Of a stretch of 21,316 nt of DNA, positions 15,110 to 21,316 are shown piece by piece (positions within the stretch are counted from its first letter, which is position 1; each line of letters begins with the position of its first letter). Location: NCBI GenBank assembly GCA_031283665.1, contig JAITBJ010000001.1, forward strand, positions 1 to 21,316, in the 5' to 3' direction. The notes beneath the pieces were generated by a model. The model had not been told where the DNA came from, searched no databases, and saw nothing but the letters and a program-made list of their open reading frames with translations. Made by a program: the position numbers and the translations under genes. This stretch comes from Candidatus Opitulatrix cubana. Lineage in GTDB: Bacteria; Actinomycetota; Actinomycetes; Actinomycetales; Bifidobacteriaceae.

Positions 15110-15391
15110 TTATAAAACTTTTGCAGAATCTGCCACAATAGTTATTTCGTTAGAGTCCACTGATAAAAAGCCGCCTGTAATTTCTACTTTATGAACAACT
15201 TTTTCATCACTAATTCTTACCTGCCCCTCTTTCAAAGCTGTCAAAATTGGTTCATGATCGTATAATATACCTATTTCTCCCTCTACAGATGGAGCAATTA
15301 CCTGCACACATTTACCATCCATTATTTTGCCAGCAGGAGATACAAAATCATACTGCATAATATGTGGGGTGTTTTCAGTATTATTTACCAT
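15110..15391 (-). CDS. atpC: F1 ATP synthase epsilon subunit, short form
   Basis: The 93-residue central-stalk epsilon subunit, which links gamma to the c-ring. It contains only the N-terminal beta-sandwich (FVSPAGKIMDGKCVQVIAPSVEGEIGILYDHEPILTALKEG and GGFLSVDSNEITIVADSA). The two C-terminal inhibitory helices of longer homologues are absent. Short epsilon subunits are usual in bifidobacterial-type Actinobacteria, so this need not be a truncation. The ATG lies inside the last codons of atpD (11-bp overlap), so translation is coupled; Met12 is an alternative start. Confidence 0.95.
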   Translation of the reverse strand: MVNNTENTPHIMQYDFVSPAGKIMDGKCVQVIAPSVEGEIGILYDHEPILTALKEGQVRISDEKVVHKVEITGGFLSVDSNEITIVADSAKVL

Positions 15392-16889
15392 AATTTGATA
15401 CTATCTCTTTTTGCTTTTTCTCTAAATCTTCTAAACCGCCTATATTGAAAAACGCTTGCTCTGCATAAGAATCATATTTGCCTTCCACAATTGAATTAAA
15501 CGCTTCAATTGTTTCAGAAATAGGCACAGTGGAACCTGGCACACCTGTAAACTTTTCTGCCATATAAAAGTTTTGCGATAAGAAAAGCTCTATTCGTCTA
15601 GCTCGCGCCACAGTCACTTTATCTTCTTCTGAAAGTTCGTCAATTCCAATAAGCGCTATAATATCTTCAAGATCTTTATTCCTCTGCAAAATCTGCTTTA
15701 CTTCATTTGCTGTATCATAATGCTTTTGTCCCACATATCTAGCATCCAAGATTCTTGAGGTAGAGCTCAAAGGGTCCACACACGGATAAATACCTTTTGA
15801 TGCTATTTCACGGGAAAGTTCAGTAGTCGCATCAAGATGAGCAAATGTGGTAGCAGGTGCAGGATCTGTATAATCGTCAGCTGGCACATATATAGCTTGC
15901 AGCGATGTGATAGAATGACCTTTTGTAGATGTGATTCTTTCCTGAAGAGCACCCATTTCGTCTGCAAGGTTTGGCTGATAGCCTACAGCAGATGGCATTC
16001 TCCCAAGAAGTGTAGAAACTTCAGAGCCGGCTTGTGTAAAGCGGAATATATTGTCAATAAATAACAGCACATCCTGATTTTTCACATCTCTAAAATACTC
16101 TGCCATTGTGAGAGCTGAAAGCGCTACTCTAAGCCTCGTGCCTGGTGGTTCATCCATTTGCCCGAATACAAGAGCCGTCTTATCAAAAACTCCTGCTTCT
16201 TCCATTTCACCAATCAAATCATTTCCCTCGCGAGTTCTCTCCCCCACACCAGCAAACACAGACACACCACCGTGATTTTGAGCCACACGCTGAATCATTT
16301 CCTGAATCAAAACAGTTTTGCCCACTCCTGCGCCTCCAAAAAGACCTATTTTTCCACCTTGCACATAAGGAGTTAAAAGATCTATAACCTTAATGCCGGT
16401 TTCAAACATTTGCGTTTTTGATTCTAGCTGATCAAAATTAGGAGGTTTTCTGTGAATAGACCATCTTTCTTTCACATCTAACTTCTCGCCATCTTTCAAA
16501 TTCAAACATTTTCCAACCACATTGAAAACATGACCTTTTGTAATCTCTCCCACAGGCACTTGAATAGGATGCTCTAAAGATTTCACAATAGACCCTCTAA
16601 CAAGGCCATCAGTAGGATTGAGCGATATACATCTTACTACTCTATTTCCTAAATGCTGCTCCACCTCTAAAGTAATTTTATGAGTTTTTTCTCCCTCTTC
16701 ATTGTCTGTGTCTACAATATCTACTTCACACGCATCATATATTTCTGGCATTTGCTCAGAGAAAAACTCCACATCTACTACAGAGCCTATAATTTCAACT
16801 ACTCTACCTTGTTGTATTTCAGCAGGTTTCTTTTCAATTTGCTGTTCTTTAGTTTCACTAGACTGTTTTTTAGTTTCTTTTTTTACCAT
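15381..16889 (-). CDS. atpD: F1 ATP synthase beta subunit
   Basis: The 502-residue catalytic subunit of F1. The P-loop GGAGVGKT is at 185-192, followed by GERTREGNDL and, near the C-terminus, the DELSEED sequence at 417-423, which couples to gamma rotation. All catalytic blocks look intact. A lysine/glutamate-rich N-terminal extension of about 25 residues precedes the first beta-barrel strand (QGRVVEIIGSVVDVEF). It starts 64 nt after atpG with a strong GAGGA Shine-Dalgarno, the largest internal gap in the operon. Confidence 0.98.
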   Translation of the reverse strand: MVKKETKKQSSETKEQQIEKKPAEIQQGRVVEIIGSVVDVEFFSEQMPEIYDACEVDIVDTDNEEGEKTHKITLEVEQHLGNRVVRCISLNPTDGLVRGSIVKSLEHPIQVPVGEITKGHVFNVVGKCLNLKDGEKLDVKERWSIHRKPPNFDQLESKTQMFETGIKVIDLLTPYVQGGKIGLFGGAGVGKTVLIQEMIQRVAQNHGGVSVFAGVGERTREGNDLIGEMEEAGVFDKTALVFGQMDEPPGTRLRVALSALTMAEYFRDVKNQDVLLFIDNIFRFTQAGSEVSTLLGRMPSAVGYQPNLADEMGALQERITSTKGHSITSLQAIYVPADDYTDPAPATTFAHLDATTELSREIASKGIYPCVDPLSSTSRILDARYVGQKHYDTANEVKQILQRNKDLEDIIALIGIDELSEEDKVTVARARRIELFLSQNFYMAEKFTGVPGSTVPISETIEAFNSIVEGKYDSYAEQAFFNIGGLEDLEKKQKEIVSNYGK

Positions 16890-16953
16890 ATTTTCCTCTT
16901 TCTACAATTTCCTACTTTTATAAATCCTTTACCTTATCTAATTATTCACACAT

Positions 16954-17916
16954 CTAACCTTGAAGCGCTGCTGCGCCTGCTACAATTTCTGAAAGCTCAT
17001 TTGTGATACTCGCTTGCCGAGCCTGATTAGCTTTTCTTGTCAAATCCTCAACTAAATCATTAGCATTTTCACCTGCTGTATGCATAGCTGTCTGCCGTGA
17101 AGCTGTTTCTGATGCTGCCGCTTCAAGCATACACTCTTGTATGCGGCTAGAAACATAACGCGGTAAAATAGCATCAAGCACAGCATCAGGAGATGGTTCA
17201 AACTCATAAAGAGGCACGCCTTGCTTTTTTGCTTCCTGCCCTACATCATTTTTTACTTTTGCCACTTTTGAAAGACTAGCACCTAATTCTTCAGAATCTG
17301 AAATATCGGCATTTTCCTCATCTACTACTTGAAGCGGCAGCATACGAATTACTCTAGGACGCTGCAAAACCATATTTACAAACTCAGAGCACACTATTAT
17401 CACTTCGTCTACTCCACCGTTTTTGCTAGTTTTCAAAAAGCAATCTACTAAAGCTTTTGCTATCTCTTGTGAGCGCTCTGGTGCAGGAGCATCAGAATTA
17501 CCTGTCCAGAAGTTTTCAAGTTTTATATTTCTAAAGTTATAATATGACACAGCTCTTTTTCCGCTAACATATAGCAAAACATTTTTCCCGTCTGCTTTGA
17601 GTTTATCTATTTGTGCATTTGCTTGGCGTATAATAGATGAAGTATAATTTCCTGACATACCTCTATCACTTGCTATTACTAGCAAAGCAGTAGCCTTTGC
17701 TTTTCTTTTATGGTTGGTCAAAATATGCTCTACAGACGCATGATTTGAAACCGCACGAACTGCTTTAGTGATAGCATCTGCATAAGGCATAGCGTTTTGA
17801 GCATATTGTCGCGCTTTTGTAATTCTAGACGCAGAAATTAGTTCTTGAGCACGAAAAATCTTTTCAAGAGATTGCGTGGAAGCAATTCGCTTTTTTAGAA
17901 CTAACTGTGATGGCAT
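16954..17916 (-). CDS. atpG: F1 ATP synthase gamma subunit
   Basis: The 320-residue rotor shaft of F1. The N-terminal helix LKKRIASTQSLEKIFRAQELISASR and the C-terminal helix region MHTAGENANDLVEDLTRKANQARQASITNELSEIVAGA are diagnostic, and the central SDRGMSGNY block is present. The ATG overlaps the atpA stop by one base (TAATG), so the two are translationally coupled. Length is slightly above the approximately 290 common elsewhere, owing to a charged insertion around residues 200-230, as in actinobacterial homologues. Confidence 0.97.
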   Translation of the reverse strand: MPSQLVLKKRIASTQSLEKIFRAQELISASRITKARQYAQNAMPYADAITKAVRAVSNHASVEHILTNHKRKAKATALLVIASDRGMSGNYTSSIIRQANAQIDKLKADGKNVLLYVSGKRAVSYYNFRNIKLENFWTGNSDAPAPERSQEIAKALVDCFLKTSKNGGVDEVIIVCSEFVNMVLQRPRVIRMLPLQVVDEENADISDSEELGASLSKVAKVKNDVGQEAKKQGVPLYEFEPSPDAVLDAILPRYVSSRIQECMLEAAASETASRQTAMHTAGENANDLVEDLTRKANQARQASITNELSEIVAGAAALQG

Positions 17917-19556
17917 TATTTCTCTTTTACCACTTTTTCTTGGACTACTTCTTGTGCCCGATCTTGCTCCTCATCACTAGCATTAGATGCTTTATCATTA
18001 CTATTTGCTTCTGCTATAGGAGTAAACTGCTTTAGAAAAGCATCTGTTGTCTTTTCTAATTCAGACAAATCTTTATCTGACAAATCACCAGTTTTGCGAA
18101 CATTTTCTAGCACTTTTGAATGCTTTTCTAAATAGTCTATATATGATTTTTTAAACTCCTCTATCGCTGCTACAGGAAGAGAATCAAGTTTTCCATTAGT
18201 TCCAGCCCATATAAGAGCCACTTGCGCTTCCACAGGAAATGGAGAATACTGAGGCTGCTTGAGAAGTTCAGTCAAGCGCTCGCCCCTATCTAGCTGCTGA
18301 CGGCTTGCTGCATCCAAATCAGATGCAAACATAGCGAAAGCTGCAAGAGATCTATATTGGGCGAGCTCTATTTTTAGAGTTCCAGAAACTTTTTTCATAG
18401 CAGGAATTTGTGCTGCACCTCCCACTCTTGAAACAGAAATTCCCACGTCCACAGCTGGCCTTTGATTAGCATTAAAAAGGTCTGACTGCAAAAAGACTTG
18501 TCCGTCCGTGATAGAAATCACATTTGTGGGAATATATGCTGACACATCATTAGCTTTTGTCTCCACAAGAGGAAGGCCTGTCATAGAACCTCCGCCTAAA
18601 TCATCTGAGAGCTGAGCACAGCGCTCCAAAAGTCTTGAGTGCAAATAAAAAACATCCCCTGGATATGCCTCTCTGCCAGGCGGGCGGCGCAAAAGAAGCG
18701 AGACCGAACGGTAAGCTTCTGCCTGCTTTGATAAATCATCAAAAATAATAAGCACGCTTTTGCCCTCATACATCCAGTGCTGCCCAAGAGCGGAACCCGA
18801 ATAAGGTGCTAAATATTTGAAACCTGCAGAATCGGATGCAGGGGAGGCGACTATTGTGGTATATTCCATAGCGCCTGCTTCTTCTAGCGACCCTTTCACA
18901 CTAGCAATGGTAGACCCCTTTTGGCCAATAGCTACATATATGCATCTAACCTGTTTAGCAGGGTCTCCTGTTTCCCAGAGCTTTTTTTGATTTATTATTG
19001 TGTCAACAGCTATGGCCGTTTTTCCTGTTTGGCGGTCTCCAATTATCAGCTGCCTTTGACCTCGCCCTATAGGAGTCATAGAATCTATTGCAAGAATGCC
19101 TGTCTGAATTGGCTTATAAACTGAGCGGCGATGCATCACATTAGGAGCCTGTGCTTCAAGCACTCTTCGCTCAGAGCTTTTTATTTGCCCTAATCCGTCT
19201 ACAGGATTTCCCATAGGATCTATCACTCTTCCCAAAAAATCATCTCCCACAGGAATTGATAAAACTTCACCAGTTCTTTTAACAGTTTGGCCTTCTTCTA
19301 TTCCTATAAAATCTCCTAAAATCACAACACCTATTTTTCGCTCATTTAGGTTCAAAGCCAAACCAAGTGTGCCATTTTCAAAACGAACTAACTCACTAGC
19401 CATTAAAGATGAAAGACCTTCTATTTGAGCTATGCCGTCTCCAGCTTCCACCACCAGGCCCACTTCCTCTTCAGTGGCGCTTGAAACAGAAAACTCTTTT
19501 GCAAATCTGCCTAGGGCATCGCGAACTTTTTTAGGATCTATTTTCAACTCTTCCAT
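17916..19556 (-). CDS. atpA: F1 ATP synthase alpha subunit
   Basis: The 546-residue non-catalytic nucleotide-binding subunit that alternates with beta in the F1 ring. The P-loop GDRQTGKT is at 173-180, the LLLRRPPGREAYPGDVFYLHSRLLER block follows, and the SVSRVGGAAQ segment carries the arginine that reaches into the beta catalytic site. The last 30 or so residues form a hydrophilic acidic/basic tail (NDKASNASDEEQDRAQE) beyond the conserved fold, as in many Actinobacteria. It starts 16 nt after atpH with an AAGGA-type Shine-Dalgarno. Confidence 0.98.
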   Translation of the reverse strand: MEELKIDPKKVRDALGRFAKEFSVSSATEEEVGLVVEAGDGIAQIEGLSSLMASELVRFENGTLGLALNLNERKIGVVILGDFIGIEEGQTVKRTGEVLSIPVGDDFLGRVIDPMGNPVDGLGQIKSSERRVLEAQAPNVMHRRSVYKPIQTGILAIDSMTPIGRGQRQLIIGDRQTGKTAIAVDTIINQKKLWETGDPAKQVRCIYVAIGQKGSTIASVKGSLEEAGAMEYTTIVASPASDSAGFKYLAPYSGSALGQHWMYEGKSVLIIFDDLSKQAEAYRSVSLLLRRPPGREAYPGDVFYLHSRLLERCAQLSDDLGGGSMTGLPLVETKANDVSAYIPTNVISITDGQVFLQSDLFNANQRPAVDVGISVSRVGGAAQIPAMKKVSGTLKIELAQYRSLAAFAMFASDLDAASRQQLDRGERLTELLKQPQYSPFPVEAQVALIWAGTNGKLDSLPVAAIEEFKKSYIDYLEKHSKVLENVRKTGDLSDKDLSELEKTTDAFLKQFTPIAEANSNDKASNASDEEQDRAQEVVQEKVVKEK

Positions 19557-19572
19557 ATTTTCCTTTTCTTAT

Positions 19573-20346
19573 TTAGACCTTTTCTACACTTTCTTTTAGT
19601 TTTCTAATTTTGCTACTTGTGCTTCCGTCTATCACAGTGTCATCATATTGCACTTTCATTCCGCTAATCAGATTCTCATCAATAATTATATTAAATGTGA
19701 CTTCTTTTTTCTCTCTTTTTTCAATTATTTTTTCAAGCCGTATAAGCTGATCTTTAGTCGGCTCTGTAGTGGCAGTGACATTAACTAAAACTCTATTTAG
19801 CTTTTTAGTAATTAAAGAAACTAACCAAAAAAGAGTGGAAACAAAATTTCTCTCTCTCAAGGCATAAGTGGAATGGTGCATAAGCATCAGCGTCAAAGGA
19901 TTGACTTTATCTAAAAAGAATTCGTCTAAAATAGATTTTCTAATCTCTTTGTCCACACCCTTTTCCCCAAGCTTTTCTGAAAGCAGCGGATACTCTTTTA
20001 TAGAATATGCAGCTAAATTTAGTTCATAAACTATTTCATCTAATATTCCTAAAGCGGCAGCTTGGTCAAATACCAAATCTAGTGCAGTATCTTCTATACT
20101 ATCTTCTAAATCTTTTGCAGATGAGTATGGACGAACAAGCAAATCAGATAAAATGTTTTTCGTCAACTCAGCAGTTTTTTCAAAAACTTCGCCAGCTAAT
20201 CTTTGCTTTTCACCAGCAGTGTGTGAAAAATCTGAAAGAAAATTCCCTAATGCCACATTATCATCAATAGTAGATGCTATTATAAACAATTGTTTAGCAG
20301 CTACCACAGAAGGAAAGAGACGAATATTTTGATTCTTATTTTCCAT
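19573..20346 (-). CDS. atpH: F1 ATP synthase delta subunit, long actinobacterial form
   Basis: A 257-residue delta subunit that clamps the peripheral stalk to the top of F1. The C-terminal family signature is clear: a strand/turn ENLISGMKVQYDDTVIDGSTSSKIRKLKESV. The middle has the helical DEIVYELNLAAYSI and VNPLTLMLMHHST segments. Firmicute and proteobacterial delta subunits have about 180 residues. The N-terminal enlargement here is as in bifidobacteria and related Actinobacteria, and it is one of the taxonomic pointers in this window. The ATG overlaps the end of atpF by 11 bp. Confidence 0.92.
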   Translation of the reverse strand: MENKNQNIRLFPSVVAAKQLFIIASTIDDNVALGNFLSDFSHTAGEKQRLAGEVFEKTAELTKNILSDLLVRPYSSAKDLEDSIEDTALDLVFDQAAALGILDEIVYELNLAAYSIKEYPLLSEKLGEKGVDKEIRKSILDEFFLDKVNPLTLMLMHHSTYALRERNFVSTLFWLVSLITKKLNRVLVNVTATTEPTKDQLIRLEKIIEKREKKEVTFNIIIDENLISGMKVQYDDTVIDGSTSSKIRKLKESVEKV

Positions 20347-20875
20347 CAGAGATTTCCAAATTATCTAAAAATTTATCTATGGATTTTAGCTGCTCTTTAT
20401 CAGAGGAAACTTTTTCCTTTATAATTTTAGTAGCAAATTCAGTAGCTATATTTCCTATATCTTTTTTGAGCGACACAAATGCTGCTGTTTTATTAGCGTC
20501 TATTGTTTTTTGTGCAGCTAAAATAGACCGATTAGCACTTTCATTTGCTTTCTCTTTAGCTTCCTCTATTATGCTATCAGCATCTTTTTGTGCTTTTATT
20601 TTTACATTTTTTGCATCCTCTGCAGCACCCGTTAACTGTGTCTCATAATCAGCCTTTGCTTTCTGCGCATCCTGATTTGCCTTTGTGGCTGTTTTAATTT
20701 GGCCATCAATTTTGTCCGTTCTCTCATTTAGAGTTTTATTCAAACGCGGCAGAATATATTTATAAAAGCAAAATGCAATAATTATTATGACTAGGGCAGA
20801 CCAAAAAATTTCTGGGGCTTTAGGAATAAAAATATCTACACCGGAGGTGCTTTCTTCAAGATGCAAAAAGGTCAT
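20336..20875 (-). CDS. atpF: Fo ATP synthase b subunit
   Basis: A 179-residue peripheral-stalk subunit. One membrane helix (FWSALVIIIIAFCFYKYIL, about residues 24-42) is followed by PRLNKTLNERTDKIDGQI and a long alanine/lysine/glutamate-rich helix that would form the parallel dimer stalk. The C-terminus (IATEFATKIIKEKV) is typical of the delta-binding end. It starts nine bases after atpE and overlaps atpH. Confidence 0.96.
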   Translation of the reverse strand: MTFLHLEESTSGVDIFIPKAPEIFWSALVIIIIAFCFYKYILPRLNKTLNERTDKIDGQIKTATKANQDAQKAKADYETQLTGAAEDAKNVKIKAQKDADSIIEEAKEKANESANRSILAAQKTIDANKTAAFVSLKKDIGNIATEFATKIIKEKVSSDKEQLKSIDKFLDNLEISDGK

Positions 20876-20884
20876 CTTTTGCCT

Positions 20885-21124
20885 TTATACAATAAATACG
20901 AGAACAAAACCCATTAAAGCTAGAATCTCAACAAATGCAAGACCTATAAACATCATGCCCTGCAGCTTTCCTGACTGCTCAGGCTGACGCGCCATTCCTT
21001 CAATAGTTTTTCCTATAATAATTCCTAAGCCTATGCCAGGGCCTATAGCACCTAAACCATAGCCTGCTATTGATAAATTGCCGGAGAGCTCCGTTAGGAT
21101 GTGAATTGCTTGCATTGGGAACAT
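20885..21124 (-). CDS. atpE: Fo ATP synthase c subunit
   Basis: The 79-residue proteolipid of the rotor ring. Two membrane helices are separated by the polar loop ARQPEQ. The first helix is glycine-rich (GYGLGAIGPGIGLG), and the second carries the ion-binding carboxylate Glu66 in FVEILALMGFVLVF. The residue after Glu66 is Ile rather than Ser/Thr, which favours a proton-type over a sodium-type site (inference). AAGGAAAATT before the ATG is a good ribosome-binding site. It is the first atp gene in this run: atpB does not lie immediately upstream. Confidence 0.97.
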   Translation of the reverse strand: MFPMQAIHILTELSGNLSIAGYGLGAIGPGIGLGIIIGKTIEGMARQPEQSGKLQGMMFIGLAFVEILALMGFVLVFIV

Positions 21125-21192
21125 AATTTTCCTTTCTTTGTTTTCAAAATCTAATAATATGTTATCACAAAAAAAATTTTATCTAAAAGGAC

Positions 21193-21210
21193 TTTCCAAA
21201 TTCTGGGAAA
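21193..21210 (-). terminator. Weak hairpin after the right-edge gene
   Basis: On the minus strand TTTCC and GGAAA can pair around an 8-nt loop just downstream of the right-edge stop codon, followed by GTCCTTTT. The stem is short and the T-run is only four bases, so it could be a weak terminator ahead of atpE, or chance. The remaining bases up to atpE contain TATTAT-like sequences, but no promoter I would commit to. Confidence 0.25.
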
Positions 21211-21219
21211 AAATAAAAT

Positions 21220-21316
21220 TTATTTATTTTTTCTGAATCTCCAAGCGGCAAAGCCAGCAGCGCAAAGCGCAAGAATTGCAAAGATATAAGCAGTCCATGG
21301 AAGATTTATGCCTGTA
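21220..21316 (-). CDS. C-terminus of a probable LPXTG-type cell-wall-anchored protein (partial)
   Basis: The last 31 residues of a gene that begins outside the window. They start with Thr-Gly at the edge, then INLPW, a hydrophobic helix (TAYIFAILALCAAGFAAW) and a basic end RFRKNK. That is the layout of a sortase sorting signal, in which LPxTG is followed by a membrane span and a positive tail; here the LPx part would lie just outside the window. An alternative is a simple C-terminal membrane anchor. It does not look like an AtpB C-terminus: the conserved Gln before AYIF is missing and AtpB does not end in such a basic tail. Confidence 0.5.
   Translation of the reverse strand, partial: TGINLPWTAYIFAILALCAAGFAAWRFRKNK

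Noticed and set aside
15110..15391. atpC as a truncated pseudogene
   Set aside because: The beta-sandwich is complete, and the lack of C-terminal helices is normal in related Actinobacteria.
16680..17006. Plus-strand open frame rich in Phe/Leu/Ser over the atpD-atpG junction
   Set aside because: The composition is the antisense shadow of Lys/Glu-rich coding sequence; nothing recognisable.
21220..21316. Right-edge fragment as the end of atpB
   Set aside because: AYIF is superficially similar, but the conserved Gln is absent, the preceding residues are TGINLPWT, and the tail is strongly basic, which fits a wall-sorting signal better.

Overview
This 21.3 kb window is AT-rich, and every protein gene I can support lies on the minus strand. 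It reads right to left as a chain of conserved bacterial operons. A low-GC Gram-positive of the Actinobacteria, probably a bifidobacterial relative, fits best. The evidence is a long (257 aa) ATP synthase delta subunit, a 93 aa epsilon subunit without the C-terminal helices, an OppD-OppF ATPase fused in one chain, lipoprotein-type solute-binding proteins, and what looks like the end of an LPXTG-type wall-anchored protein at the right edge. Four tandem organophosphate:phosphate antiporters in a low-GC actinobacterium would suit a host-associated or intracellular life fed on host phosphorylated metabolites; 'Candidatus Ancillula'-type flagellate endosymbionts come to mind. That assignment is inference and not shown by the sequence.

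Layout in the direction of transcription. Positions 21316-21220 hold the C-terminus of a probable cell-wall-anchored protein. Positions 21124-15110 hold the F1Fo ATP synthase genes atpE-F-H-A-G-D-C, tightly spaced or overlapping, but without atpB immediately upstream. A small lipoprotein gene (15096-14440) follows 13 nt after atpC and looks like a shortened ABC solute-binding protein. Next come oppA-oppB-oppC-oppDF (about 14307-8722), an oligopeptide importer, then two tRNA-modification genes, tadA and trmB.

The 3' end of trmB carries one copy of a perfect 39-bp direct repeat (7563-7601); the other copy lies at 6477-6515. The roughly 1 kb between them is very AT-rich and holds an Abi_2/AbiF-type HEPN-domain gene. 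On the opposite strand, converging on its 3' end, is a compact unit of promoter, GC-rich hairpin and U-tract that looks like a roughly 50-nt small RNA gene. This is the most interesting part of the window: a candidate HEPN toxin with its RNA partner, apparently inserted at the end of trmB.

Upstream of the last operon, an extended -10 element sits exactly one transcription-start distance from the ATG of upp, suggesting a leaderless transcript. upp is followed by four OPA-family antiporters separated by 48, 1, 1 and 13 nt. These four share patches of identical DNA, a sign of tandem duplication followed by gene conversion. The left edge may hold the start of another minus-strand gene. No gene-free stretch exceeds 300 bases; the longest is 62-224 (about 160 nt).
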